Source of the DNA: a virus
DNA length: 58,602 nucleotides
Direction: 5' to 3' (one strand)
IMG/VR virus record: IMGVR_UViG_3300047498_000072
Location: 1-58,602 of that record
Shown here piece by piece: positions 30,149-37,931 of this stretch. Within the stretch, counting starts at the first letter, position 1, and every line of letters starts with the position of its first letter. A program made the position numbers and the translations under genes. The notes below the pieces were generated by a model that worked only from the letters and a program-made list of their open reading frames with translations, searched no databases and was not told where the DNA came from.

Positions 30149-31465
30149 ATGTCCCTCGCAACCTTCCTCGAGAAGAACAACCGCGTGCGCGGCGCAGCCA
30201 TCCGCGCCACGGCGCCTCGCGCCCCGGCGCAGCGCATCGTCGAGGCTGGTGCGGCGGCTTGGCGCGCTCCCACGGCGGCGGCGTTCACGCGCGACACTCC
30301 CAAGGGTACCGTCCCGATTCGCCTCCTCGGCGCGCCGGATGGGAGCACCAGGATCGGCTCGCTTCAGGTCCGACCCGGCGAGGCCATGGACCTCGTCTGG
30401 GACGAGGCGAAGGGCGCTCTGCTCGATCGGTCGGGGCAGGCCATCATGCTCGGCGGCATGTCGCCCAGCGATGTCCACGACCCGACCGAGATGGCGACCT
30501 TCCTCGCAGGCTACAAGAACGCGACCTTCCGACACCCGGAGATGTGTCAGGTCGTTCCCGTCAACTACGACGAGGACAAGTACCGCATCTTCGACTCGAG
30601 CGCGGCCTTCAAGCCCGTTCAGGTGAAGACCGACGACGACGCGCCGCCGGCCGAGATCCGGGTGACGTCGAGCCTCACGAACTACAAGGTCGTGGTCCGT
30701 CGCATCGCGGCGTTCATCCCCGACCCGACGATGCGCCAGGTCACGAATCCGGGCTACGACATCCGCTTCATCCACATGGAGCGCTGCAAGACGGCCATCG
30801 ACCTCGACTTGGAGCTCGACGTCCTCGGACCGAGTGGGCTGCTCACGACGGCGGCGAACTGGGGCACGAACCAGACCGTCACCCTGGCGGCAGGCTTCCA
30901 GTGGGGATCGGGCATCGGGTCGAGCGCTGGCGTCGGCGCGAACTCGGACCCGATCCACGACCTGCGCAACATGCGCGACAACTCGAACCAGCGCATCACG
31001 TCGTTCTGGATGAACGAGCACGTCGCCGGGATCTTCCTCGACCACCCGTCGGTGCGCGACTACATGCGGCAGAACTACGGCGACAGCGTCCCCGGCGCCG
31101 ACATCAAGGCGATCCGCGACGACGACGACTCGGTCGTGGACTTCAAGCTGACCGGCCTCGGGACCTTCCACGTGGTCTGCAGCCGTGTCGAGAACTCCCT
31201 CGGCACGCCTGCGACGACGGGCTACGTCATGCCGGACCAGGTGATCGGCGTCGTGCAGCCTGCCGGCGTCCCCACGAACGGCGAGCGCATCGCATCGGCC
31301 TACAACTTCCGCCGGCGCGGTCCCGCGGGCGTCGGGTTCTACACGCGCGAGGTGCGCTTCGAGGCGCGCGGCGCTGGCGGCACGATGATCATCGTCGAGG
31401 AGGCGTCGATCCCGACGATGACCTCGAAGTACAGCGGCGGGCAGATCGTCGGCGTCACCGCCTGA
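30149..31465 (+). CDS. Major capsid protein
   Basis: This is a 438-residue protein following the decoration gene, with an AGGAGA SD 11 nt before the ATG. The body shows HK97-like features: a basic N-terminal arm, DPTEMATFLAGYKNATFRHPEMC, NMRDNSNQRITSFWMNEHVAGIFLDHPSVRDYM (spine-like helix) and a beta-rich C-terminus (EVRFEARGAGGTMIIVEEASIP). Length and position fit Mu gpT-like capsids. A terminator-like hairpin follows, consistent with high expression. Confidence 0.85.
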   Translation: MSLATFLEKNNRVRGAAIRATAPRAPAQRIVEAGAAAWRAPTAAAFTRDTPKGTVPIRLLGAPDGSTRIGSLQVRPGEAMDLVWDEAKGALLDRSGQAIMLGGMSPSDVHDPTEMATFLAGYKNATFRHPEMCQVVPVNYDEDKYRIFDSSAAFKPVQVKTDDDAPPAEIRVTSSLTNYKVVVRRIAAFIPDPTMRQVTNPGYDIRFIHMERCKTAIDLDLELDVLGPSGLLTTAANWGTNQTVTLAAGFQWGSGIGSSAGVGANSDPIHDLRNMRDNSNQRITSFWMNEHVAGIFLDHPSVRDYMRQNYGDSVPGADIKAIRDDDDSVVDFKLTGLGTFHVVCSRVENSLGTPATTGYVMPDQVIGVVQPAGVPTNGERIASAYNFRRRGPAGVGFYTREVRFEARGAGGTMIIVEEASIPTMTSKYSGGQIVGVTA

Positions 31466-31489
31466 CCTGAATCGCAACGTTGCCGAAAG

Positions 31490-31524
31490 CGGCCCGGGGG
31501 GTTCTCCTTCCCGGGCCGTTCGCT
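31490..31524 (+). terminator. Terminator-like hairpin after the capsid gene
   Basis: CGGCCCGGG (31490-31498) pairs with CCCGGGCCG (31510-31518), with flanking AAAG/CTTT. The T tail is short. Confidence 0.6.
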
Positions 31525-31574
31525 TTCCATCCGCAAGCGTTGCGCGGGCGCAAGCGGTGGGCGACCATCGCCGC

Positions 31575-32054
31575 ATGAGCACCGACACCCCGAGCGACAC
31601 GACGACCGACGGCGCCCCGAGCGCAGATGAGCAGGGCTCGGCGGCCCCCGAGAAGCCCGCAGCTCGCCGCGCCGCGACGGCAGCGAAGAAGGAGACCGCC
31701 CCCGAGCCAAGGCGCAAGCCGGGGCCCCCTGAGAGCGTCGACGACGAGGACGTTGACCTCCTCGCGCGGATCCTGACCGACGCGCAGATCGACAAGATCG
31801 TCGCCGTTCGTCGCGGCAAGGCCGACGAGGACACGTGGCGTCGGCTCGGAATCATCCCGGGGAAGCACCTGATCCCCACGACCAACATCCGGTGCATGGT
31901 CGCCAACGGCAAGCTCAAGGGCCTGCTGAAGAAGGGCGAGAAGGTCGAGATTTCGTTCCTCGACCAGGAGACGCACGACATCCTGCGCAAGCAAGGCCTC
32001 CTCGTCCCTCCGGGCACCCCCGAAGGTGTCAAGGCTCTCGCCGACATCCAGTAA
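31575..32054 (+). CDS. Hypothetical head protein
   Basis: This is a 159-residue protein. The first 60 residues are disordered and charged (Thr/Asp, then Ala/Lys/Pro). The C-terminal 95 residues are folded: LLARILTDAQIDKIVAVRRGKADEDTWRRLG, then KGLLKKGEKVEISFLDQETHDILRKQGLLVPP. Position between capsid and DUF1320 gene corresponds to Mu gp35, which is also small and poorly characterised. The upstream GACCAT is only a weak -10. Confidence 0.65.
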   Translation: MSTDTPSDTTTDGAPSADEQGSAAPEKPAARRAATAAKKETAPEPRRKPGPPESVDDEDVDLLARILTDAQIDKIVAVRRGKADEDTWRRLGIIPGKHLIPTTNIRCMVANGKLKGLLKKGEKVEISFLDQETHDILRKQGLLVPPGTPEGVKALADIQ

Positions 32055-32058
32055 GCGC

Positions 32059-32064
32059 TACGCT
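32059..32064 (+). promoter_or_regulatory. Leaderless-type -10 (TACGCT)
   Basis: TACGCT ends 7 nt before the GTG at 32072. No SD is present. Confidence 0.5.
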
Positions 32065-32071
32065 CTGAGGG

Positions 32072-32563
32072 GTGAGCGTCCCCCTCCTCGTCGAGACCTA
32101 CGACCTCGAATCCTGCATCGGCCCGGCGAAGCTCGCGCAGCTCCTCTCGGAGGACGGCTCCGAGACGCCGCGCGCCGAGCGCCTCCAGAACATCATGCAG
32201 GCCGGGAGCGACGCGGCAGCGGGCGCGCTCATGCCGGGCTTCACCACGGACGAGCTCGTCGGGCTCGTCCGTCGTGACAGCTACATCCGGCGGCTCATCG
32301 CATGGTGGTGCGTCGGGATGGCGGCCGAGGGGCGCTCGGAGTTCGTCGGGCCCGAAGGGCAGTTCGTGTTCGACGGGCCCTACCTCCGCGCGATGAAGGA
32401 GCTCCGCGACGTCGGCGAGCGGCAGATTCGCAGCATCGCCGAGCACCAGAACGGGACGACCAACAAGCTGATCGGCCTGCGCGTCGACGACAAGCCGCGC
32501 TACCGGCGCAACGAGTGGGTCTTCTCGGACACGGCGCGCCGGCAGGGCTCCGGCGGGTTCTGA
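32072..32563 (+). CDS. DUF1320-like head completion protein (Mu gp36 position)
   Basis: This 163-residue, GTG-started protein has a helical N-terminal half (AKLAQLLSEDG, RAERLQNIMQAGSDAAAGALMPGF, ELVGLVRRDSYIRRLIAWWCVGMAAEG). That is the DUF1320 pattern of an adaptor that scores two-by-two helices and a hydrophobic tunnel-facing segment. It lies directly before the gpG-like gene (TGATG overlap), as in Mu. Confidence 0.75.
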   Translation: MSVPLLVETYDLESCIGPAKLAQLLSEDGSETPRAERLQNIMQAGSDAAAGALMPGFTTDELVGLVRRDSYIRRLIAWWCVGMAAEGRSEFVGPEGQFVFDGPYLRAMKELRDVGERQIRSIAEHQNGTTNKLIGLRVDDKPRYRRNEWVFSDTARRQGSGGF

Positions 32564-33015
32564 TGGCTGACGACGACATCGAGTTCGACACGAAGGAGCT
32601 CACGAAGGCACTCGAGGCCTTGAGCGATGGCTTCGAGAACTCGGAGGCGACGATGCAGATCGCGGCCGACATGCTCGTCGCCGAGGTCCACGATCGATGG
32701 CAGAGCGCGGGCGATGGGTCGTGGCCCCCGCTCGCGGCGAGCACGCTAGCGAAGCGCCGCGGGTCGAGCGCTCAGATCCTCATCGACACCGGCCGAGCCT
32801 TCGCGAGCGTCCACGCCGCGCACGGAAAGGACTTCGCCGAAGCGAACACCGATACCAGCTACATGAAATACCACTGCGGAGATGGCCCGCACGCCAAGAT
32901 CCCGAAGAGGGATCCCTTCGAGCTCTCCGATGAGGCGCGCGAGCGCATCCAGGACTTCGTCCTCGAGGACTTGCTGAGGCGGTGGGCGGCGGCGAAGGGC
33001 GGGAGCGGCAGCTAG
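32563..33015 (+). CDS. Virion morphogenesis protein (Mu gpG/tail-completion type)
   Basis: This 150-residue protein follows the phage virion morphogenesis family: an N-terminal acidic helix, then MLVAEVHDRWQSAGDGSWPPLAASTLAKRRG, ILIDTGRAFASVHAAHG, YHCGDGPHAKIPKRDPFELSDEARERI. The W.Pl...T...K and P.R.F motifs are family hallmarks. Mu gpG acts in head-tail joining. It ends the head segment before the antisense accessory operon. Confidence 0.85.
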   Translation: MADDDIEFDTKELTKALEALSDGFENSEATMQIAADMLVAEVHDRWQSAGDGSWPPLAASTLAKRRGSSAQILIDTGRAFASVHAAHGKDFAEANTDTSYMKYHCGDGPHAKIPKRDPFELSDEARERIQDFVLEDLLRRWAAAKGGSGS

Positions 33016-33052
33016 CGAGGCTCGAACAGCGGCCAGAGGGGCATCGAGATCC

Positions 33053-33325
33053 CTAACGCCTTGAGACCCGCAATAGCCTCGTCGTACCTCGTGCGTCTCT
33101 GGATAGCCAGCGCGCCCTTCTGCCGCGACGAGCGCCCAGAAGCGCTTCCCGGCCACTCTGCAGCGAGCCTCCGCCGACGCTGATGCTTCCGTACCCCTTG
33201 CGGCTGCGCGCCCCGAGCCAGATCCAACAAGCGCCCCCGCGCGCAGTTTCGGGGCCGCTCTTGTCGAGCCGCCTGTCGAGCCGCTCTGCTGATGACGTGC
33301 GACTCCTGAATTTGTAGCGTCCCAT
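33053..33325 (-). pseudogene. Truncated HNH endonuclease-like gene
   Basis: A GGAGGT SD precedes the ATG at 33325. The first 50 residues (RLDRRLDKSGPE, ACWIWLGARSRKGYGSISVGG) match the N-terminus of phage HNH endonucleases. The expected AHR and H-N-H residues never appear; the frame degenerates into Arg-rich sequence and stops. A plausible C-terminal piece (RTRYDEAIAGLKALG) lies in another frame to about 33016, pointing to frameshift decay. Confidence 0.45.
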
Positions 33326-33724
33326 CTATACCTCCACCCCGAGAGCGCGGAGCGCGTCGTTGGCCCGCTGGACATCGAGGAGGGCGGCTTCACAGGCTTG
33401 GTGGTCGCCAGGCGCGCTGCGCTCTGAGAGAGCTTCCTCGCACTCGATCACGGTCTCTTCGGCATGACGGAGCGCACGCTCCGCCGCTGCGATGGCCTCC
33501 GCCTTCTCCGCGCGCGCACGCTCGGAGAGCGCCCAGGCGATAACTTCATCCTCCTCTCGGATCACGACGACGATCGGCGGCGCCTCAGGCGCAAGCCTGG
33601 ACCACAGATGCTTGCGTACTACGCCTCCGCGAAGCGTCACGGCGAACGGCCCGTTGTAGCCGACGCCGCGACACACCTCGCCCTCGAGCTTCGGCAGTTC
33701 GTTCGTCTTCGTCTCGTTGCTCAC
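33326..33724 (-). CDS. Hypothetical protein with helical C-terminus
   Basis: The protein has 132 residues from the GTG at 33724, which has a GGAGGTG SD. The N-terminal half is beta-rich (GVGYNGPFAVTLRGGVVRKHLW, PPIVVVIREEDEVIAWALSE). Residues 70-125 form a charged coiled coil (RARAEKAEAIAAAERALRHAEETVIECEEAL). No family recognised. It is cotranscribed with its neighbours in the minus-strand operon. Confidence 0.65.
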   Translation of the reverse strand: MSNETKTNELPKLEGEVCRGVGYNGPFAVTLRGGVVRKHLWSRLAPEAPPIVVVIREEDEVIAWALSERARAEKAEAIAAAERALRHAEETVIECEEALSERSAPGDHQACEAALLDVQRANDALRALGVEV

Positions 33725-34029
33725 GTTGCACCTCCAGACGTTTGCTCTCGGACCCCGGTGAAGCCCACGCGGCAACCGTCGCACGCGTCGAGCTTCCCCC
33801 GGTCTTGGTTCTTGAGGCAGGCCGACTCGATGATCGGCAGCTTCAGGCCGGGGCAGGCAACGGTCGCCTCGGCCCAGACCTTCGCGTCATGGACCCACCC
33901 GGGCGGCGCGCCGTAGATCTCGGCCTCGTCGTGTTCGGATGGTTCATCAGGCGTCTTCGGCACCGGCGCGAGCTCGACCATCCAGGCGAGCCTCGCGTCG
34001 AGCCCGCGCGGTTCTCCGAGGCGAATCAC
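33721..34029 (-). CDS. Small Cys-containing protein
   Basis: This 102-residue protein starts at GTG in a GTGA overlap with the methyltransferase C-terminal gene. It ends with CLKNQDRGKLDACDGCRVGF, a four-Cys arrangement (with a Cys near 71) that might bind zinc. The Pro/Glu-rich middle is probably loop. Function unknown. Confidence 0.6.
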   Translation of the reverse strand: MIRLGEPRGLDARLAWMVELAPVPKTPDEPSEHDEAEIYGAPPGWVHDAKVWAEATVACPGLKLPIIESACLKNQDRGKLDACDGCRVGFTGVREQTSGGAT

Positions 34030-34670
34030 GAAGACGCCCAGAGGTGAAGTTGCGGACTGCGCGCGCGGACGTTCGCGGCGACGAGCGCCTCCGCGATCTG
34101 ATTGCACACGCTGTTGCCGATGAGCTCGATCTCGGCCGTCTTCGTGCGCGCGGCAGAGAGATCGTAGGAGTCATCGAACCCCTGGGCTCGCGCGAGTTCG
34201 CGCGAGCCGAACATCCGCATCCCGACGTCCTCCACGCGCCACGTGGCGCCCCCAAGCTCAAGCGTGGGCTCGCGGTCGCGGGGCCAGCCCGCGTAGCGCA
34301 CGAGGAGTGCCTTCACGAGGCCCACGTGCTGGCCGCCTCGCTTACCCCCAGCGGTGATCGTCGGGAAGGGCTCGCGAACGTCAGAGCCCGCGCCCGCCGA
34401 CCCGTAGAACTTCGTCAGCCACGCGGCGACGAGGCTCGTGTGGTCGCGCGACGTGACGGTGCCCACCGGGCGGTCGAGCGTCCGCGCCGCAGTCGGGTGA
34501 CCGTTCGGGCCCCCGTAGTGAGGAACGATGATCGGCGCGACGAGGTGCCGGTCGTCGGTCGCGCACACCGTCGAGAGCGGCTGGGTGAGCGGGTAGCTCT
34601 TTTCGGGCACGCGTTGCGTGAGCAGAAACCTGCCCTCGCGGACGATGACGCCGACGACGACTTCCCTCAC
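34026..34670 (-). CDS. C5-cytosine DNA methyltransferase, C-terminal part
   Basis: This 214-residue protein corresponds to the target-recognition and C-terminal regions of phage C5-cytosine methyltransferases: LTQPLSTV, RPVGTVTSRDHTSLVAAWL, EPFPTITAGG, GMRMFGSRELARAQGF (motif IX/X region) and the closing motif X IGNSVCNQIAEALV. Motifs I-VI are absent here and found 1.3 kb upstream on the same strand. Start GTG overlaps the preceding stop by 4 bp. Whether the two parts assemble is unknown. Confidence 0.8.
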   Translation of the reverse strand: MREVVVGVIVREGRFLLTQRVPEKSYPLTQPLSTVCATDDRHLVAPIIVPHYGGPNGHPTAARTLDRPVGTVTSRDHTSLVAAWLTKFYGSAGAGSDVREPFPTITAGGKRGGQHVGLVKALLVRYAGWPRDREPTLELGGATWRVEDVGMRMFGSRELARAQGFDDSYDLSAARTKTAEIELIGNSVCNQIAEALVAANVRARSPQLHLWASS

Positions 34671-34786
34671 GCGGCCGCCAACTCCTCGGACCAGAAGTCC
34701 GCCGCGGCGCCGTCGTCGAAGCGGACGCCGATCATCGGATCGCTCGGGTACTGCGCAGCCGCGATGTCTCGTTTACCGGGCTTCAT
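34667..34786 (-). CDS. 39-residue peptide between methyltransferase parts
   Basis: The short ORF MKPGKRDIAAAQYPSDP... ends in a GTGA overlap with the methyltransferase C-terminal gene. It starts 14 bp inside the upstream gene. The end (DDGAAADFWSEELAAA) is acidic and helical. The overlaps support translation; function is unknown. Confidence 0.45.
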   Translation of the reverse strand: MKPGKRDIAAAQYPSDPMIGVRFDDGAAADFWSEELAAA

Positions 34787-34985
34787 CGATCGCAGGCCCA
34801 CCTTCCTTCGCCCGCACGGGTTCGTACGGGTTTCCTCGGTCCACCTCTAGATCGAAGGCCTCGACGAACGCGTCTTTCCAAGACTCGGACATGTGTGAGC
34901 CCTGGGCGTTGATGTAGCGGATCACGAGGTCGCGCCGGATCTTCCGTGCCGCGCGCTCCTCGTCGACCTTGACGCCGTCGCTCAT
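34773..34985 (-). CDS. Small charged protein
   Basis: This 70-residue protein starts in an ATGA overlap with the TIM-barrel gene. It is highly charged: DEERAARKIRRDLVIRYINAQG, then SWKDAFVEAFDLEVDRGN. It has no Cys/His cluster or membrane segment. Function unknown; it is part of the cassette that separates the two methyltransferase parts. Confidence 0.55.
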   Translation of the reverse strand: MSDGVKVDEERAARKIRRDLVIRYINAQGSHMSESWKDAFVEAFDLEVDRGNPYEPVRAKEGGPAIDEAR

Positions 34986-35740
34986 GATCGTGGCCCCTCC
35001 GCATGAATCGCGTCCGCGACAGCCTTGAGCTTCTTCGGATCAAACGTGCCGAACTTCTTCTCGATCCCCGTGGCCACGAGGAACGCGTCCACGTACGGCA
35101 GAAACGAGCGGATGTTCTTGGGCGTGACACCGCTCGCGATCGCGAGGGCATGATCGCTACCGAGGCCATCGCGCATGCGCTTGACCTTGTCGACCGATGG
35201 TGGGGTTCCGGTCTCAGGGCCGCTGGTCGTTACGACGTCGACCCCATCTCGAGCAGCTTTCGCAGCCGCCATGCCGAGCAGTTCGTCGGGGACATGCCTG
35301 CGATGCTTGAAGGCGACGCCTCCGAAGTAGAGAGGCCTCCAGTGGGGCTCCGTGTAGGCGGAGGCCTTGGTCTCGTTCCATGCGCCGAGCGTGAGTTCCT
35401 GAAAGGTCGCTCGCTCGTCGTCTCGCACGCTGGCATCGTCGGACCAGACGCCGTCGATCTTCCAGCCGGCGCGCGCGGTCGCCTTGTAGACCTTCTCAAG
35501 CGCCCGCGTCGCCGTGAAGCCGAGGAGATTCACGCCCCCCCATAGAGTCTCGGGAACGGCCGCCTTGGCAGCGGCGAGGACGGCATCATGGTTCATGCCG
35601 CCCTGATTGATTAGCCATACGCCGTCGGCACCGTTCTCGATGGCCACAGCAACGGCGGCTTCGACTTGCGCCCTGTCCATACAGTGAACGACGGGGAGAA
35701 AGACGCGGGGCTTGTTGAAGACTTCGCGGATCTTGTTCAC
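34982..35740 (-). CDS. BtpA-like TIM-barrel protein
   Basis: This is a 252-residue protein. Strand-like segments recur with TIM-barrel spacing: VFLPVVHC, NGADGVWLIN, WGGVNLLG, DGVWSDDAS, YFGGVAFKHR, VDVVTTSGPETGTPP, LAIASGVTPKN, DAFLVATGIEKKFG. The SGxxTG and SGVxxxN phosphate-binding loops match the BtpA/SgcQ family, whose chemistry is not settled. A phage copy inside a nucleic-acid modification operon suggests action on a phosphorylated sugar or nucleotide; this is inference. GTG start in a GTGA overlap. Confidence 0.65.
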   Translation of the reverse strand: MNKIREVFNKPRVFLPVVHCMDRAQVEAAVAVAIENGADGVWLINQGGMNHDAVLAAAKAAVPETLWGGVNLLGFTATRALEKVYKATARAGWKIDGVWSDDASVRDDERATFQELTLGAWNETKASAYTEPHWRPLYFGGVAFKHRRHVPDELLGMAAAKAARDGVDVVTTSGPETGTPPSVDKVKRMRDGLGSDHALAIASGVTPKNIRSFLPYVDAFLVATGIEKKFGTFDPKKLKAVADAIHAEGPRS

Positions 35741-35973
35741 GGAGTCTCCGAAAGCACGCGGATGAAATCGAGGTCGTAGCCACCCGAGACGCCCTCAAGC
35801 AGGACCGTGCAGTGGTCGCCAAGCGCCCAGGCCGCGCTCCGCGTCTTTGTCTCGCGCTCAGGCGCGCCGACGTGGGTCCGGTAGGCGACGCGTGTCCCCG
35901 GAGGGACGGTCGCGTTCCAGGTCGCGAGCTGGTTCTCAAGACGCATTTTCTCGATCATCTTGTCGCTCTGCAC
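35737..35973 (-). CDS. Small beta-rich protein
   Basis: The protein has 78 residues. The core VPPGTRVAYRTHVGAPERETKTRSAAWALGDHCTVLLEG reads as an SH3-like small barrel, a pattern seen in many short phage genes. The gene starts 38 bp inside the methyltransferase N-terminal gene and ends in a GTGA overlap with the TIM-barrel gene. It is the first member of the cassette that splits the methyltransferase. Confidence 0.6.
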   Translation of the reverse strand: MQSDKMIEKMRLENQLATWNATVPPGTRVAYRTHVGAPERETKTRSAAWALGDHCTVLLEGVSGGYDLDFIRVLSETP

Positions 35974-36388
35974 CGGCGTGGGGGCTTCGTGCGCGTAGCG
36001 GCCCCCAGCGTTGCCACTCCTCGACGTTCTCGCAGAAGATCATCCGCGGCGCGACGGCGCGCGCCCAGCGCACGACGACCCAGGCGAGCGAGCGAATCTT
36101 CGCGCACAGCGGGTTCGCGCTGCCCTTCGCCTTGCTGAAGTGCGTGCACGCAGGTGACGCCCAGAGGAGACCGACATTGCGGCGTCCGCACACCTCGACC
36201 GGGTTCACCTCCCACACGTCGCTGTGGAAGTGCCGCGTCTCGGGGTGGTTCGCGGTGTGGACCGCGATTGCCCTCTCGCTGTGGTTCACGGCGAAATCGA
36301 CGGGCCTACCGAGCGCCTTAGCGATGCCGATGCTCGCGCCGCCGCCCCCCGCAAAGAGGTCGACGACGAGCTCGCGATGAAGGATCAC
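35936..36388 (-). CDS. C5-cytosine DNA methyltransferase, N-terminal part
   Basis: The protein has 150 residues from the GTG at 36388 (GTGA overlap). Motif I is DLFAGGGG (10-17). The catalytic region is WASPACTHFSKAKG with Cys81, and motif VI is ENV (120-122). After ENVEEWQRWGPL the sequence turns to Arg/Ala/Gly-rich noise and stops, losing motif VIII and the target-recognition domain. The C-terminal part is a separate gene at 34026-34670. Alone, this part lacks DNA-recognition elements. Confidence 0.8.
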   Translation of the reverse strand: MILHRELVVDLFAGGGGASIGIAKALGRPVDFAVNHSERAIAVHTANHPETRHFHSDVWEVNPVEVCGRRNVGLLWASPACTHFSKAKGSANPLCAKIRSLAWVVVRWARAVAPRMIFCENVEEWQRWGPLRARSPHAGAERQDDRENAS

Positions 36389-36621
36389 GGCACCTCCGAT
36401 AGTCTCGCGACGCGTAGCGCGAGGATGCCGAGCGACGTCGGCTCCCACAGACGGTCGCCGTTCGGCGAGTTCTCGTACGCCGCGCAGCCTCGCGCGAGGA
36501 GAGCGAAGAGCACCGGCTCATCCTCGTCCGGGCAGGCTTCCATCTCGGCCGGGTCGTCGAGGTCGTCCGTCCCGATGAGGCCCGCGAGAACCGAGTGCTC
36601 GCGCGTCGTCAGAGCTCGCAT
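36385..36621 (-). CDS. Small acidic protein
   Basis: This 78-residue protein starts in an ATGA overlap. It is helical and acidic (ALTTREHSVLAGLIGTDDLDDPAEMEACPDEDEPVLFALLARGCAAYENS). Charge and size recall DNA-mimic or anti-host proteins of phages, but there is no specific signature. Function unknown. Confidence 0.6.
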   Translation of the reverse strand: MRALTTREHSVLAGLIGTDDLDDPAEMEACPDEDEPVLFALLARGCAAYENSPNGDRLWEPTSLGILALRVARLSEVP

Positions 36622-36851
36622 CACGGCACCCTCGGGACGGTGACGCCCTCGGCTCGCATGTCTGCCTCGAGCGCCGCGAGCCGACGCAGTCGGGCCTGCT
36701 CGTGAGCTGCGCCGGCGACGTGCAGACCATGAGGCTCGCCGTTCACCCAGCCGTGAGCGACGACCTCGCCGCAGACGGAGCAAGCCCGCATCTCGAAGCG
36801 CCCCTTGCGGCTCTCGACGATCGACCGGCGCGGTTCGGTGGAGCGCTTCAT
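36621..36851 (-). CDS. Small CxxC protein
   Basis: This is a 76-residue protein. CSVCGEVVAHGW followed by HGLHVAGAAHEQARL suggests a one-sided zinc knuckle using two Cys and His residues. The N-terminus is basic (MKRSTEPRRSIVESRKGRFEMR). Starts and ends are both 4-bp overlaps, supporting translation. Function unknown. Confidence 0.6.
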   Translation of the reverse strand: MKRSTEPRRSIVESRKGRFEMRACSVCGEVVAHGWVNGEPHGLHVAGAAHEQARLRRLAALEADMRAEGVTVPRVP

Positions 36852-37087
36852 CGTGACTTCCTCGCGCGCGCCAGCGCAGCGCGCCGCTCGTGTCGGTTCG
36901 GTGGGGGTGGAGATGCGGGAGGCATCGGGGGCGACGCTTGCTCCTCTGGGTCAACCTCAAAGGTCCCCGCGTCGGCGATGCGAGCGCGGAAGATACCGAT
37001 GCTCGTCCATGTGACCGATTGGATGAGCAGACTCACCGTATCGCCCGTCTGCCCGAATCCGCGCGTGAGAGCCTCGAGCCGCGTCAC
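36848..37087 (-). CDS. Hypothetical 79-residue protein
   Basis: The GTG at 37087 overlaps the preceding stop (GTGA). The N-terminal half is beta-like (TGDTVSLLIQSVTWTSIGIFRARIADAGTFEVD), followed by a Pro-rich stretch and a basic tail (NRHERRAALARARKSR). The basic end could touch nucleic acid. No family recognised. Confidence 0.55.
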   Translation of the reverse strand: MTRLEALTRGFGQTGDTVSLLIQSVTWTSIGIFRARIADAGTFEVDPEEQASPPMPPASPPPPNRHERRAALARARKSR

Positions 37088-37218
37088 GGCCGCACCCGCT
37101 TGAACGAGATCGCCCAGACCCACGGGTTGCTCGACCACGGACGGCGCCTCCCGTTGAGGACGTCCCAACCACGCGCGCGCACCATCGGGGCCGAGGAGAT
37201 GATCCCGCGCGCTTTCAT
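37084..37218 (-). CDS. 44-residue basic peptide
   Basis: This is a short ORF with 4-bp overlaps at both ends. It is Arg/Trp-rich (MVRARGWDVLNGRRRPWSSNPWVWAISFKRVRP). Coupling supports translation; function unknown. Confidence 0.5.
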   Translation of the reverse strand: MKARGIISSAPMVRARGWDVLNGRRRPWSSNPWVWAISFKRVRP

Positions 37219-37931
37219 GGCTGCACCGCCACGGCCCGGAAGCCGAGCTCTGCCACGTCGGCGTCTGCCATGCGGCGCAGCCAGCGCTTCGTCGTCGGCT
37301 CCCACTTGAACCCGGCGTCCTTCGCCAAGTCCTTGTCGTCGAAGGACACGTGTGCGCGGTAGAGGCTCTTGGGCCGCAGCCCTCGCGCGAGCATCACGTC
37401 CAAGTCGACGCCGAGCTCCGCCACGCGCTCGAAGAGGCGCACGAGGATGTCGACGTCGGCCGTAGCGCGGTGAGCGGTGACCACCCCGACCTTGTGCGCG
37501 AGCGCGAGGTCTCGCAGGTTCATCCCCTGCTTCGTCTGACGAGGGAAGAGGAGGTCCTCCATCGTGCAGATCCAGGGCTTCGTGCCCGTCACCTCCGGGG
37601 GGACGAAGCGCGCGTCGAACTCGGCGTTGTGCGCGACGATCGCGTCGCACTTGCCGGCCATCTCGCGCACGCGCGCCCAGACGGGCGCGGGCTCGGGGGC
37701 GTCGAGGAGGACTGCTGGCGAGATCCCATTGATCTTCTCCGCGGTGTTCGCCTGCGCCCGGATGAGCGAAGCGAACGAGCGCACCGCGCACGCGTGCTTC
37801 ACCGAGAAGATCGTCGCGGCGACCTCGATCGCCGCGTCGGTGTCTTCCGTACCCGTAGTCTCTGTGTCGACGAACAGGATGTGATCCATCAGGGTTTCCC
37901 TTTCCAGCGGAGCATCCGAGGGCGCGCTCAT
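37215..37931 (-). CDS. DnaQ-like DEDDh 3'-5' exonuclease
   Basis: This is a 238-residue protein. Exo I is FVDTETTG (Asp22, Glu24), Exo II IVAHNAEFDARF (about 100-111), Exo III HRATADVDI (about 160), so all DEDDh catalytic residues are present. The last 45 residues (VSFDDKDLAKDAGFKWEPTTKRWLRRM) form an extra domain like the small DUF5710-type module. It may proofread or trim DNA in phage replication. The start at MSAPS is an ATGA overlap. Confidence 0.85.
   Translation of the reverse strand: MSAPSDAPLERETLMDHILFVDTETTGTEDTDAAIEVAATIFSVKHACAVRSFASLIRAQANTAEKINGISPAVLLDAPEPAPVWARVREMAGKCDAIVAHNAEFDARFVPPEVTGTKPWICTMEDLLFPRQTKQGMNLRDLALAHKVGVVTAHRATADVDILVRLFERVAELGVDLDVMLARGLRPKSLYRAHVSFDDKDLAKDAGFKWEPTTKRWLRRMADADVAELGFRAVAVQP

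Noticed and set aside
30131-32446. A 771-codon minus-strand open frame opposite the capsid gene
   Set aside because: The major capsid on the plus strand is convincing; the antisense translation is Arg/Val-rich and featureless.
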